A DNA stretch of 64,000 nucleotides from Betaproteobacteria bacterium (GCA_016868355.1 VGHB01000003.1:62001-126000), one strand, 5' to 3'; positions 46,962 to 56,673 are shown, counted from the first letter of the stretch. The notes: a model not told the origin generated them from the sequence alone. A program made the numbers and translations.

Positions 46962-47081
46962 TCAGCCCGATCCGCGCTTCTTCGCATGGCGCTGGACAAA
47001 CAGCGAACGCCCGAGCGCCAATCGATAGGCTGTGCAACAAGCCCAGATCAAAAAGGTGAATCCGCAGGCCGCGAGGCCCAT
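46962..47081 (-). CDS. Possible 39-residue membrane microprotein
   Basis: A short minus-strand frame from ATG 47081 has one convincing hydrophobic helix (GFTFLIWACCTAYRLALG) and a basic tail (QRHAKKRGSG). It lies in the 234-base gap between the ABC ATPase and the RND adaptor, in the opposite direction to both. No ribosome site is seen, so it may be chance; the rest of the gap shows nothing. Confidence 0.22.
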   Translation of the reverse strand: MGLAACGFTFLIWACCTAYRLALGRSLFVQRHAKKRGSG

Positions 47082-47133
47082 GGGCTGCAGTTTGAAGGCT
47101 CGACTGCAAGCCTGCAAGCGCCGAGCTGAACGA

Positions 47134-48267
47134 ATGAAGAGAACCGAATTGAATCAGCGTTGGATGAGGGCTGCCGGCGGTCTGGCGGTGGTGTGGGTTG
47201 CTGCTCTTGTGGGCGCCTGTGGCGGGGCTTCCTCCGGTGACCAAGCTCGAAAGCCCGAACCTGCGGTGCTGAGCTTGGGCCGCGAAGACATCTGGGTCGC
47301 CGGACGCAGCGGCGCGGTGGCCACGGCCCCCGCGCTGACAGGCGCCATTCAAGCCGAGCGGCGCGCAGACCTGAGGGCCGAGATGGGCTCGGTGGTGCTG
47401 CGCGTCTTGCGCGACAACGGTGAGGCAGTCAAGCGGGGCGAGCTTCTGGTCAAGCTCGACGACGCGGCCATTCGCGACACCTTGTTGTCGGCTGAAGAGG
47501 CCTTGCGCGCGTCGGAGCGATCGCTGGAAGGGGCCGAGCGCACCTTTCAGCGCCTGAAGTCCCTGCAGGCGCAGGGAATGAGTTCGCTGCAGGCAATGGA
47601 GGACGCAGAGGTTCGTCGCAACCTGGCCAAAAGCGAGCAGGTGGCCGCCAAGGCGCGGGTGGCCACGGCCCGCCAACAGCTTGAGCGCACCGAGGTTCGG
47701 GCGCCCTTCGACGGGGTGCTGGCCTCGCGCAAGGTGTCCGCTGGCGACACGGCCACCATGGGCAAGGAATTGGTGCAGGTCATTGATCCGGCCAGCCTGC
47801 GCATGGAGGCTCTGGTGCCGGCAGAGCGCGTGGGTGAGTTGCGGGTAGGACAGACCGTCAAGATTCGGGTGCAGGCAGCAGAGCTTGGGGATCGAGAGGG
47901 CCGCATTCGTCGCATCGACTCAGTAGCCCAGCCGGTCTCTCGCCAAGTGGCTGTGGTGGTGGACCTGGTGGGGGCGGCTGGCCGCGGTGGCTTGTTTGCG
48001 GGCTTGTATGCCGAAGGCTTGGTCGATGTGCAGGGCCCTGCGGTTGTGGCCGTGCCTGAGACGGCCCTGGTTCGCGATGGCGAGAAGTTCGCCGTGTGGG
48101 TTTTGCACGAAGGTGCGCTCAAACGAGTAACGGTGAGTTTGCAGCCGCGCGATATGCGCACCGGCCTGTTTGTGGTGACCCAGGGCCTGAAGGCCGGCGA
48201 CCAGGTGTTGCGCAGCCCCGGCAGTCGGCCGGTGGATGGCCAGCGCTACACCGTGCGCGAGGGCTGA
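47134..48267 (+). CDS. RND efflux periplasmic adaptor (membrane fusion lipoprotein)
   Basis: A 377-residue adaptor linking an RND pump to an outer-membrane channel. A lipobox (LVGAC) near residue 27 marks a lipoprotein; lipoyl halves (GEAVKRGELLVKLDD and APFDGVLASRKVSAGD) flank a coiled-coil hairpin rich in Ala/Glu/Arg, followed by the beta-barrel part. ATG 47134 starts directly before the signal; the upstream open frame from 47032 is not needed. Coupled to the pump gene three bases on. No outer-membrane factor gene is nearby. Confidence 0.9.
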   Translation: MKRTELNQRWMRAAGGLAVVWVAALVGACGGASSGDQARKPEPAVLSLGREDIWVAGRSGAVATAPALTGAIQAERRADLRAEMGSVVLRVLRDNGEAVKRGELLVKLDDAAIRDTLLSAEEALRASERSLEGAERTFQRLKSLQAQGMSSLQAMEDAEVRRNLAKSEQVAAKARVATARQQLERTEVRAPFDGVLASRKVSAGDTATMGKELVQVIDPASLRMEALVPAERVGELRVGQTVKIRVQAAELGDREGRIRRIDSVAQPVSRQVAVVVDLVGAAGRGGLFAGLYAEGLVDVQGPAVVAVPETALVRDGEKFAVWVLHEGALKRVTVSLQPRDMRTGLFVVTQGLKAGDQVLRSPGSRPVDGQRYTVREG

Positions 48268-48270
48268 GCG

Positions 48271-51200
48271 ATGTTCCTGTCGAACTTCAGTGTCCGCCGC
48301 CCGGTGGCCACGGTGGTGATCATCTTGGGGCTGATGGCGCTGGGCATGTTGGCCTTGAGCAAGCTGAAGGTCAATGAACGGCCTGACGTCGCCCTGCCAC
48401 TGTTGGTTGTCAACATTCCCTACCCAGGGGCATCGCCTGAGACGGTGGAGCGTGAACTGCTCAACCGTGTGGAGAAGTCGTTCCAGTCGGTGACGGGCGT
48501 GCGCGAGGTGCGCTCCAGCGCCAATGAGGGCAGCGCGTCTTTGCAGATCTTCTTCGAATTCGGCAAAGATCTGGTTGAAGGAGCCGACGAGGTTCGAAAT
48601 GCCCTGGGGTCGGTGCGTTACAAGCTGCCTACGGAAATCCGCGAACCGGTGATCGTGCGCATCGACCCCTCAGCCCAGCCGATCATGCAGGTGGCGGTCT
48701 CTTCCAGCACCGAAAGCCATGCGGTGATTTCTCGTTTGGTGGAGGACCAGCTGGCCGACCGCTTTCGGGCGATTACAGGTGTGGCGCAGGTCAATGTCTA
48801 CGGCTCGTTACGGCGCGAGCTGAGCGTATTGCTGCAGGCGCAGAAGATGCGGGAATTGAACGTCACCGTCAACGAGGTGATCAATGCCTTGCGCCAGCAA
48901 AACACGGCTGCTCCGGTGGGCAAGGTGCGCGGCGTGCTGGAAGACCAAAGCATTCGGCTCATGGGTCGGTTGGAGAAACCCGAAGAGTTCGCCCAGATCG
49001 TGGTGCGGCGCAACGGGGCTGAGCTCATACGCTTGGGGCATTTGGCGGTGATTCAGGACGGCTTTGCCGAGGTGACGTCCTTGAGCCAGCGCAACGGCAA
49101 GCCCAATGTGGGCATGTCCATCGTTCGTTCGCGCGAGGCCTCCACGGTGTCGGTAGCCGATGAGGTGCGGGGTTTGGTCAAGACCATTCAGGCCGAGCTG
49201 CCCGAAGGTTCGGTCATTGCGGTCACAGAAGACGGCGGCAAGAACGCGCAGCGCAGCCTCAACAATGTGATTGAGGCCCTGGTGTTGGGGGCGGTGCTCA
49301 CCGTGTTCGTGGTGTACGTGTTCTTGAACTCATGGCGCTCGACCCTGATCACGGCCCTGTCATTGCCCACCTCGGTACTGACTGCCTTCATCGCGGTTTG
49401 GCTGTGCGGTTTCACCCTGAACTTCATGACCCTCTTGGGGCTGTCGCTGGCCATCGGCGTGCTGATTGACGATGCCATCGTGGTGCGGGAGAACATCGTG
49501 CGCCACATGGAGCGCGGATCCGACCGCGTGACCGCGGCACTGCAAGGCACGGCCGAGATCGGCCTGGCAGTGGCGGCCACCACCTTTTCCATCGTGGCGG
49601 TGTTTGTTCCGGTGGCCTTTATGCCCGGCATTTCCGGCGAATGGTTCCGCCCCTTTGGCTTGACGGTGGTGGCTTCGGTCTTGGTGAGCTTGGTGATCTC
49701 CTTCACCTTAGACCCGATGTTGTCGGCCTATTGGGGTGATCCCCCCGGCCATGAGCAAGAACCAAAGAAAGGTGTGACGCGGCTGCTGCAGCGGTTCAAC
49801 GACTGGTTCGATCACCAAGCTGACCGCTATGGCCGCATCATCGAGTGGGCGCTGCACCATCGGCGTTGGATGACGGCGTTTGCAGTGCTGAGCTTTTTAG
49901 GTGCCATTGCGCTGCAGGGCAAGTTCGGCGGCACCAGCCTCTTGCCGGTGGCGGACTACGGCATTTTGGCCATTGACGTGCGCACGCCGCCCTCGTCAAA
50001 CTTGGAATACGCGCGGCGCAAGGTGGAAGCGGCCGCGGCGCTGGCGCGCGAGTTGCCCGAGACCAAGGCCACCAATGCACAGGTCAACGTCAACGGGGGC
50101 CGTGTGTATGTGGACATCGGCGACCGCAAATCCCGTAAGCGCCTGACGGTGGATGTGGGCAAGGACTTACGCCGCAAGATTGAGGTCTTGGTGGGCGCGG
50201 AGTATTCGGTGCTCGACGATTTGGCCGGGGGTGCTCAGAAGCCGGTGCAAATCCGCTTCACCGGCCCGGATTCGCGCAAGCTGCTGCAACTGACCGAAGA
50301 CTATATGGACCGGCTGAGGCAGGTGCCGGGTGCGGTGGACGTGGGCTTATCCTTGCAGTCGCCCCAGAACGAGCTGCGGGTCGAGCTTGACCGCGGCCTG
50401 GCGGCGGCCCTGGGCATCTCTGCGGGTGACGTCACCAGCACCCTGCGGGTGGCCTTTGCTGGCGTGGAGGCTGGCGACTGGGTGGACCCCTCGGGAGAAG
50501 CTCGGGATGTTGCGGTGCGCTTGATGCGGGCAGATCGCCTGGATGCCAGCCACATAGAACGACTGCCGGTGCCCATCGGCAACACGGGGCAAACCGTGCC
50601 TTTGGCCCAGATTGCCACGGTCACCATGGGCAAGGCGCCCTCGCGCATCGAACACATCGACGGCAAGCGCAGCGTGGGTGTGGCAGCCAATGTCCAGGGC
50701 CGCGCAGCGGGCGAGGTGTCGGCCGATGCGGTGAAGCTGGCCAAGTCCATGGGTTTCCCGCCGGGATACGAGATTAACCTGGCCGGTGCTTCCAAGGACC
50801 AGCAGGAGGTGTTCAAGCAGATGGGCATCGCCTTGATTTCGGGCGTGGTGCTGATGTATTTGGTCTTGGTGATGCAGTTTGGCTCGTTCACCGCGCCTAT
50901 GGCGGTGATGCTATCGCTGCCCTTGTCGCTGATTGGGGTGGTCTTGGCGCTGTTAATGACGGGCTCAACCCTGAACCTGATGAGCCTGATCGGGGTGATC
51001 ATGCTCATGGGCTTGGTGGCCAAGAACGCGATTCTGTTGCTGGACGCCGCACGGGTGCTCGAAGCCCAAGGGGTGGATCGCGAAGAGGCCCTGATGACAG
51101 CCGGGCGTAAGCGCCTGAGGCCGATTCTGATGACCACCTTTGCCCTGATCGCCGGCATGCTGCCGGTGGCCATCGGTATGGGCCAAGGAGGTGAGTTCTA

Positions 51201-51444
51201 CCGCCCCTTGGCAGTGGCCATCATCGGCGGCACCATCACCTCCACCATCCTGACGCTGCTCGTGATCCCAAGCTTCTACGACTCCATTGAGTTGATGCGC
51301 GACCATCTGTTCGAAAAGTTCCGCCGCCGCAGTGCTGAGCGTGGCGTGGCCTCGGCCGTGGTGCTCACGGGCCTGGAGATCGTGGCCACTTTGGTGATGC
51401 TGCGCGCGCTGTGGCGCCTGGGGCGGGCGGTGGCGGTGCGGTAG
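48271..51444 (+). CDS. RND efflux transporter permease (HAE1/AcrB type)
   Basis: A 1057-residue proton-driven pump. First helix after FLSNFSVRRPVATVV, the TM4 proton-relay pair in IGVLIDDAIVVREN (Asp-Asp), two large periplasmic loops with the porter domains, and TM10-12 with GVIMLMGLVAKNAILLLDAAR and RLRPILMTT. Substrates are unknown. Ends with a short extra hydrophobic C-terminal segment (after about residue 1030). Convergent with the aldehyde dehydrogenase gene. Confidence 0.94.
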   Translation: MFLSNFSVRRPVATVVIILGLMALGMLALSKLKVNERPDVALPLLVVNIPYPGASPETVERELLNRVEKSFQSVTGVREVRSSANEGSASLQIFFEFGKDLVEGADEVRNALGSVRYKLPTEIREPVIVRIDPSAQPIMQVAVSSSTESHAVISRLVEDQLADRFRAITGVAQVNVYGSLRRELSVLLQAQKMRELNVTVNEVINALRQQNTAAPVGKVRGVLEDQSIRLMGRLEKPEEFAQIVVRRNGAELIRLGHLAVIQDGFAEVTSLSQRNGKPNVGMSIVRSREASTVSVADEVRGLVKTIQAELPEGSVIAVTEDGGKNAQRSLNNVIEALVLGAVLTVFVVYVFLNSWRSTLITALSLPTSVLTAFIAVWLCGFTLNFMTLLGLSLAIGVLIDDAIVVRENIVRHMERGSDRVTAALQGTAEIGLAVAATTFSIVAVFVPVAFMPGISGEWFRPFGLTVVASVLVSLVISFTLDPMLSAYWGDPPGHEQEPKKGVTRLLQRFNDWFDHQADRYGRIIEWALHHRRWMTAFAVLSFLGAIALQGKFGGTSLLPVADYGILAIDVRTPPSSNLEYARRKVEAAAALARELPETKATNAQVNVNGGRVYVDIGDRKSRKRLTVDVGKDLRRKIEVLVGAEYSVLDDLAGGAQKPVQIRFTGPDSRKLLQLTEDYMDRLRQVPGAVDVGLSLQSPQNELRVELDRGLAAALGISAGDVTSTLRVAFAGVEAGDWVDPSGEARDVAVRLMRADRLDASHIERLPVPIGNTGQTVPLAQIATVTMGKAPSRIEHIDGKRSVGVAANVQGRAAGEVSADAVKLAKSMGFPPGYEINLAGASKDQQEVFKQMGIALISGVVLMYLVLVMQFGSFTAPMAVMLSLPLSLIGVVLALLMTGSTLNLMSLIGVIMLMGLVAKNAILLLDAARVLEAQGVDREEALMTAGRKRLRPILMTTFALIAGMLPVAIGMGQGGEFYRPLAVAIIGGTITSTILTLLVIPSFYDSIELMRDHLFEKFRRRSAERGVASAVVLTGLEIVATLVMLRALWRLGRAVAVR

Positions 51445-51473
51445 GGGGCTGTGGACGGCCAGATGGTGGACAA

Positions 51474-51497
51474 GCCTGTGCCGCTGCGGGCACAGGC
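51474..51497. terminator. Strong hairpin between convergent genes
   Basis: GCCTGTGCC (51474-51482), loop GCTGCG, GGCACAGGC (51489-51497): nine perfect pairs in the 216-base gap between the RND pump and the dehydrogenase stops. No T-run on either side, so a bidirectional factor-dependent stop or 3'-end protector is more likely than a classical terminator. Confidence 0.45.
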
Positions 51498-51660
51498 GCT
51501 GTTGGCGCGGCAAGGGTAGTGCCGGAGAGCGCGGGGCGCCCGGGAGCACCGCTTCAAACGGCCCCGGTTTCATGGCCTTGCAGGGCTCTTGCCGCAGAGC
51601 ACGCACCCATCGTGTAGGCGGCTTGCTACGTTTGGCGGGCGCGCTGCCCGAGCGCTGGGT

Positions 51661-53094
51661 TCAGCCGTGGTACTGGATCACGGTCTTGGTGGTGCTCATT
51701 TCCTCGAGCGCCAGGAAGCCCTTCTCACGACCGTGCCCGCTGCGCTTGGTGCCGCCGAAGGGCAGCTCCACGCCGCCTCCGGCACCATAGCAATTGATGA
51801 AGAGCTGCCCCGCCTTCACCGCCTTGGCCACTCGGGTTTGGCGGCTGCCGTTTTCGGTCCATACCGCTGCCAACAGGCCGTATGGCGTGCCGTTGGCCAG
51901 TGCAATGGCGTCGGCTTCATCCTTAAATGGGAAGGCGGCCAGTACGGGGCCGAACACCTCCTCACAGGCCAGTTGCGCATCACGTGGCACGGGGCCAAAG
52001 AAGGTGGGCGTGACCCAGTGTCCGGTGGGTGAAACACCTTCGGCGATATGCCCTTCGGCCAACAGCGGAATGCCAGCGGCCTTGGCCGCGGCGATGTAGC
52101 GGTTCACGCGCGCTTGCTGCGCAGGGTTCATCACCGGGCCGCAGTCGAGGTCCATGGCTGGGGTGCCGACGCGCACCTTGGCATAGGCGGCCGCCACCTG
52201 TTCCACCACGCGGTCGTAGATGCTGTGTTGCACCAACAGGCGGCTGCCCGCGGTGCAGGTCTGCCCCGCGTTCTGCACGATGGCCCGCACGATGATGGGC
52301 ACAGCGCGCTCGATGTCGGCATCTTCGAAAAGAATCTGCGGCGACTTGCCGCCCAACTCCAGCACACACTTCACCGCGTTGCGGGCTGCGGCTTGCTGTA
52401 CCAGGGTGCCCACCTCGTTGGAGCCGGTGAACGATATGAAGTCGATGCCCGGGTGGCCAGCCAGCGCCGCCCCCGCTTCTTCGCCCAGGCCGGTGACCAC
52501 ATTGATGGATCCATCCGGGAAGCCCACTTCGGTGGCCAGCTCAGCTACGCGCAGCGCCGACAGCGAGGTGTCTTCGGCCGGCTTGAGCACCACGGCATTG
52601 CCCGCAGCCAGGGCCGGGGCGATGGTGCGGCCCAGCATCTGTGCTGGGTAGTTCCAGGGGATGATGTGGCCGGTGACGCCCAGCGGCTCGCGCATCAGCA
52701 CCGCATGGTGGCCGTTGAGGAAAGGGATGACCTCGCCGTGCAGCTTGTCGGCCGCGCTGCCATAGAACTCGAAGTAGCGCGCCAAGACGGTGATGTCGTT
52801 GCGGGCGGTGGTCATGGGCTTGCCGGTGTCGCGGGCCTCTAGGGCCGCGAGCTCGGCGTGGTGGTCTAGCACGGAGTTTCCCAGTTTGATCAGCAGCCGC
52901 CCGCGTTCGGTGGCGGTGAGCTTGCCCCAGGCCCCGTCAAGGGCCGAGCGCGCGGCCTTCACCGCCATATCCACTTCGGCTGCTGCGCCACGTGCGATCT
53001 GGTCAAAAGCTTGGCCATCGGCCGGGTTGATCACGGGCAGGCTGCGGCCGTCCAGCGCTGCCATCCAGCGGCCGCCGATAAAGAGCTGTTCCAA
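51661..53094 (-). CDS. Aldehyde dehydrogenase (NAD(P)+)
   Basis: A 477-residue ALDH-superfamily enzyme. The NAD-binding part has IIPWNYPAQMLGRTIAPALAAGN and FTGSNEVG; catalytic Glu lies in LELGGKSPQ and the Cys nucleophile in NAGQTCTAGSR; the end (PFGGTKRSGHGREKG) is typical. It most resembles betaine/aminobutyraldehyde-type or vanillin-type enzymes, but the aldehyde is unknown. The TTG start at 53094 is chosen because AGGAG sits six bases before it; a longer reading from 53376 crosses the divergent promoter. Divergent from the LysR gene, with a LysR box between them. Confidence 0.92.
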   Translation of the reverse strand: MEQLFIGGRWMAALDGRSLPVINPADGQAFDQIARGAAAEVDMAVKAARSALDGAWGKLTATERGRLLIKLGNSVLDHHAELAALEARDTGKPMTTARNDITVLARYFEFYGSAADKLHGEVIPFLNGHHAVLMREPLGVTGHIIPWNYPAQMLGRTIAPALAAGNAVVLKPAEDTSLSALRVAELATEVGFPDGSINVVTGLGEEAGAALAGHPGIDFISFTGSNEVGTLVQQAAARNAVKCVLELGGKSPQILFEDADIERAVPIIVRAIVQNAGQTCTAGSRLLVQHSIYDRVVEQVAAAYAKVRVGTPAMDLDCGPVMNPAQQARVNRYIAAAKAAGIPLLAEGHIAEGVSPTGHWVTPTFFGPVPRDAQLACEEVFGPVLAAFPFKDEADAIALANGTPYGLLAAVWTENGSRQTRVAKAVKAGQLFINCYGAGGGVELPFGGTKRSGHGREKGFLALEEMSTTKTVIQYHG

Positions 53095-53143
53095 GGGGTT
53101 CTCCTGAAGGTTTTCAACACTGTAGGGCAGCAGGGAACGGCCG

Positions 53144-53156
53144 TGAATTGAATTCA
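53144..53156. promoter_or_regulatory. LysR-type operator (T-N11-A palindrome)
   Basis: TGAATT-G-AATTCA is a perfect palindrome with a single central base and fits the LysR consensus T-N11-A exactly. It lies 49 bases before the dehydrogenase start and 88 before the LysR start, in the shared 150-base control region. Confidence 0.6.
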
Positions 53157-53244
53157 GGGCAAGGGCGGCTTGCATGCGCGGCAAGGCCATGGCCCTGAGG
53201 TTTGCCCTCAGTGGCTCGCACCAAGCGGATGCGAAAATTTTTCG

Positions 53245-54147
53245 ATGCTCCCCGACCTGGATTCTCTGGCGCTTTTCGTGCGCGCCGCTGAGATGCGCAA
53301 CCTCACCCGGGCGGCCGAGGCCAGCTTCATCACAGTGCCCGCGGCCAGCCGCCGGCTGTCGCTGCTGGAGCACCATTTCAAGTCACAACTCTTTGAGCGG
53401 CATTCCCGCGGCCTGGAGCTCACACCCGCCGGGGAGCAGCTGTTCTTGCTGGCCCGCGAAGTGATTGCCTCGGTCAACCATATGCGCGCGGAGATGGCCA
53501 ACTACACACAGGGCTCGCGCAGCGTGCTGCGGGTGCATGGCAACACCTCGGCCATGACCCAGTTCCTGCCGGCCGATGTGGCATCCTTTCAAGGTGTGCA
53601 CCCCGACATTCGGCTGGTGCTGGAGGAGTGCTGGAGCGAAGATGCGGTCAAGCGGGTGCGCGGGGGCGAGATCGACCTGGGGGTGATTGTTGAAGGCCCC
53701 GATGTGCAGGGCCTGCATGTGATGCCCTACAGGGGTGACCAGCTCGCGGCGGTGGTGCGCCACGATGAAGACCTGCCCACCGATGCGCTGCGCTTTGAAG
53801 ACCTCTTGGACCGTGACCTGATCGGTTTGGAGGGGGGCAGCACCCTAACCCGGCTATTGGCAGCCCAGGCCTCGAATTTGATGCGCGCCATGGTGCTACG
53901 GGTTCAGGTTCGCAGCTTTGAGGCGGTGTGCCGCGCGGTGGAGGCCCGCCTGGGCATTGGGGTGCTGCCCCTGGCCGCGGCGCACAGCTTTGCGCCGGCG
54001 CTGTCTTTGCGGGTGGTGCCGCTGCAGGACGACTGGGCGCAGCGCCGCATGTGCATCGTCACCCGTGCCGAGCCGGCAGCGCGTTCTCCCTTGGCCCTGC
54101 TCGTGGATCACCTGCAGTCCTGTGCGCGGGGCGGGCCGGCCCCTTGA
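53245..54147 (+). CDS. LysR-family transcriptional regulator
   Basis: A 300-residue regulator with the N-terminal winged HTH (LFVRAAEMRNLTRAAEASFITVPAASRRL, then LELTPAGEQ) and a C-terminal effector-binding domain. It likely controls the divergent dehydrogenase through the T-N11-A site between them and may act on the gst/SDR genes downstream. Start ATG 53245; an upstream in-frame start at 53170 would cover the operator. Confidence 0.92.
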   Translation: MLPDLDSLALFVRAAEMRNLTRAAEASFITVPAASRRLSLLEHHFKSQLFERHSRGLELTPAGEQLFLLAREVIASVNHMRAEMANYTQGSRSVLRVHGNTSAMTQFLPADVASFQGVHPDIRLVLEECWSEDAVKRVRGGEIDLGVIVEGPDVQGLHVMPYRGDQLAAVVRHDEDLPTDALRFEDLLDRDLIGLEGGSTLTRLLAAQASNLMRAMVLRVQVRSFEAVCRAVEARLGIGVLPLAAAHSFAPALSLRVVPLQDDWAQRRMCIVTRAEPAARSPLALLVDHLQSCARGGPAP

Positions 54148-54185
54148 GGTCTTCTCGCAAGGCCTGCAGCCCTGACCCTTGTTCT

Positions 54186-54806
54186 TCAACTGGGTACAAA
54201 GGGCATCGTCTGTGCGAACGAGGGCCGTGAGCGCAGGCGCTGGCTGAGCGCATTGAGCGCGGGCATGGCTGGCAGCCATGGTGCGTCGGTGAAGCGGAAA
54301 TTCAGATAGTCGATGGCGGTGATGGCGCAGATGGCATCGAGTTTGGGCGTAGCGCTGCCGTCCATGGGATGTGCTGCAGCCAAGGCCTCCAAGCGCTGCA
54401 TGCCCTCGGCCATGGTGCGCCGGCGGCGCAGGCCCACGGGGGTTTCGTCGAACAACACCGGTGCGGTCACTTTGCGGATGATGATGGTGTGTACCGCCGC
54501 ATCGATCACGCCCAGCGCCACCCCGGCTCGCGACAACACGCGGGCAGCATCGGGGCCGATCAGCGCTGCATGGGCCGGTGCGGGACGTGTGGACTCCAGC
54601 CACATGACGATTGCCATGCTTTCGGCCAGGGGCGTGCCGTCGTCCAGCACCAGGGTGGGTACGCGGGTGGCTGCATTTGCCGCGCGCAACCGCGCATCGT
54701 CGGCCCAGGGGTCCACGATGGTCGGCGCAATGTCCAGGCCTTTTTCGATCAGGCTCGCGCGGGCGATGCGCACATAGGGTGAGGTGGTGTTGGCCAGCAG
54801 TTGCAT
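54186..54806 (-). CDS. Glutathione S-transferase family protein
   Basis: A 206-residue GST. The thioredoxin-like domain starts LLANTTSPYVRIARASLIEKG with the Ser/Tyr region near residue 8-11; RVPTLVLDDGTPLAESMAIVMWLE holds the cis-Pro and glutathione-binding Glu-Ser. The C-terminal helical domain is short. Substrate unknown; it could conjugate, isomerise or remove a glutathione group in the pathway of the neighbouring genes. Last gene of the minus-strand LIV/SDR operon, 16 bases after the SDR. Confidence 0.85.
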   Translation of the reverse strand: MQLLANTTSPYVRIARASLIEKGLDIAPTIVDPWADDARLRAANAATRVPTLVLDDGTPLAESMAIVMWLESTRPAPAHAALIGPDAARVLSRAGVALGVIDAAVHTIIIRKVTAPVLFDETPVGLRRRRTMAEGMQRLEALAAAHPMDGSATPKLDAICAITAIDYLNFRFTDAPWLPAMPALNALSQRLRSRPSFAQTMPFVPS

Positions 54807-54822
54807 GGGGAAGGCTCCAGGT

Positions 54823-55581
54823 TCAGTACATGATATGGCCGCCGTCGACCACGATGGTTTGGCCGCTGACAAAACCGGCCAGGTCGCTCAGGAGGTACAG
54901 CGCCGTTCCGACGAGGTCGTCGGGCCGCTGCTCGCGTGAAATTGCACGAGCCTTGAGAAAGCTCTGCTGCCATTCGATGGGCCGGTTTTTGGTGGCATCG
55001 GTGATGACAAAGCCAGGCGCGATCACGTTACAGCGCACGCCGTCTTTGCCACATTCCTTGGCCAGGCCTTTGGTCATCGACAGCACCGCACCCTTGGTGG
55101 CTACATAGTGCAAATAGCCGGGTTGGCCGGCCACGGCCACCACACTGGCGATGTTGACGATAGAGCCGCTTTGGCGCGCGCGCATGGCGGGCATCACTGC
55201 CTTGCAGCACAGCCACACCCCCTTCACATTGACCTGAAAGATGCGGTCCCAGACCACGGGGTCAAGTTCTTCGAAAGGCGTGAGCTTGACCTCGCGAAAG
55301 TAGGCTGCGTTGTTGATGAGGCCGTCGATGCGGCCGGTGGCCTTGATCGCGGCCTCGGCCATTGCTTGGACACTTGCCTCGTCGCTCACGTCCACCCGAG
55401 CATAGGTGGCCTTCACGCCGAGTGAACGGATCAGGTCTAAGGTCTCATCAGCTGCATTCATGTCGGCTACCAGCACATGGGCGCCCTGGGACGCAGCACC
55501 CAGCGCGAAGGCCTGGCCGATGCCGGTGGCCGCACCGGTGACGATGATGGTGCGCTCGGCGAGCAACGGTTGCGTGCCCAT
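54823..55581 (-). CDS. Short-chain dehydrogenase/reductase
   Basis: A 252-residue NAD(P)-dependent oxidoreductase. Rossmann motif GAATGIGQAFA, LINNAA, catalytic Ser in NIASVVAVAG and Tyr-x-x-x-Lys in YVATKGAV; ends GQTIVVDGGHIMY. Acidic residue after strand 2 (ADMN) points to NAD preference. Substrate unknown. Between the second LIV permease pair and the GST gene. Confidence 0.92.
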   Translation of the reverse strand: MGTQPLLAERTIIVTGAATGIGQAFALGAASQGAHVLVADMNAADETLDLIRSLGVKATYARVDVSDEASVQAMAEAAIKATGRIDGLINNAAYFREVKLTPFEELDPVVWDRIFQVNVKGVWLCCKAVMPAMRARQSGSIVNIASVVAVAGQPGYLHYVATKGAVLSMTKGLAKECGKDGVRCNVIAPGFVITDATKNRPIEWQQSFLKARAISREQRPDDLVGTALYLLSDLAGFVSGQTIVVDGGHIMY

Positions 55582-55626
55582 GGGGCCTCCTCGGGGTGTG
55601 TGAACTGCAGGGTTTAAGGCCTGTGA

Positions 55627-56673
55627 TCAGGTTTGGGTGCGCCGGGCCTCTGGCCCTGCGCCAACTGGCTTGAACCATTGCACCAACGCCATGTGCAGTC
55701 GGTGCACCGTGACTTCGTCAAGCAGCCCTCGCGGCCGCCAGCGCAGGAACAGCGCCACAAGTCCGCCGAAGATGACCATGCGCCAACCGGGTACTACCCG
55801 GGTGGCATCGAGCAGGCCAAGGTCCAGCATTACGCCCAGCAAGGGGCCTAGGGCGGTGCCCAGGCCACCCAGTAGGGCATAGCCCACGGCATGCACGCCC
55901 AGCATGGGGTCAAAGAGCGCGGGTTCGATGTAGGTGGTGCGGTGGGCATACAGGCCACCCCCCAGCGCTGCCAGGGCCCCGGCGGCCGCAGCCGCCCACA
56001 GGCGCAAGCGTTCGACCGCCACCCCCTGCGAGGCGCACAAGAGGTCGTCTTGGCCGATCATGCGCAGGTTCAGGCCGATGCGCGTGCGCTCGCTTGCCAT
56101 CAACAGGCCGATCATGCCCAGGGCCACCGCCACGGTGAGCAGCATGTACACCTCGGGTGCGAGGTCGTACTCCAAGAGCCAGCGGATATCGCGAAAGCCT
56201 TCCTGTCCCATCGGCCCAACAGGACCGTCTTCGGTTTGTACCTGCCAGCGCCCCCAGCTGAACGCAATACGGGCCATCTCGCCAAAGGCCAGTGTTGCCA
56301 CGGCGTAGTTCAAGCCCGACAGCCGCAGCGTGGGCAGGGCCAACAACCATGAGCACAGCGCGCCAAGGCCCATGCTGACCAACAGCGCCAAAGGCAAGGG
56401 CACGTCGAACATGGCGGTGGCCACGCCTGCGCTGTAGGCCCCCACTCCGAAAAAGGCCTGCTGCGCAAAGGACACGCGCCCCACCAACAGCATCAGGTAG
56501 GCCGACAGGGCCAGCAGCGACATGATGGCCATGTCGCTGGCCACGCCTACCAGATGCACGCTGGCGGCGTTGTCCACGCCGGGCAGGTGACACAGAGCAG
56601 CGCGCACCGCTTGGGCCACGGCACCGTCAGTACCGGTGGCTGCTGTGGTGGAGCTGAAGATGCGGTCGCTCAT
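55627..56673 (-). CDS. LIV-type ABC transporter permease (LivM-like, second copy)
   Basis: A 348-residue branched-chain-amino-acid-type permease with about nine helices; VGRVSFAQQAFFGVGAYSAG is the LivM signature and ERTRIGLNLRMIGQDD the coupling loop. ATG 56673 overlaps the preceding livH-like stop by four bases. The operon has its own livM (59136-60092), so this is the second pair with the gene at 56670-57596. Confidence 0.88.
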   Translation of the reverse strand: MSDRIFSSTTAATGTDGAVAQAVRAALCHLPGVDNAASVHLVGVASDMAIMSLLALSAYLMLLVGRVSFAQQAFFGVGAYSAGVATAMFDVPLPLALLVSMGLGALCSWLLALPTLRLSGLNYAVATLAFGEMARIAFSWGRWQVQTEDGPVGPMGQEGFRDIRWLLEYDLAPEVYMLLTVAVALGMIGLLMASERTRIGLNLRMIGQDDLLCASQGVAVERLRLWAAAAAGALAALGGGLYAHRTTYIEPALFDPMLGVHAVGYALLGGLGTALGPLLGVMLDLGLLDATRVVPGWRMVIFGGLVALFLRWRPRGLLDEVTVHRLHMALVQWFKPVGAGPEARRTQT

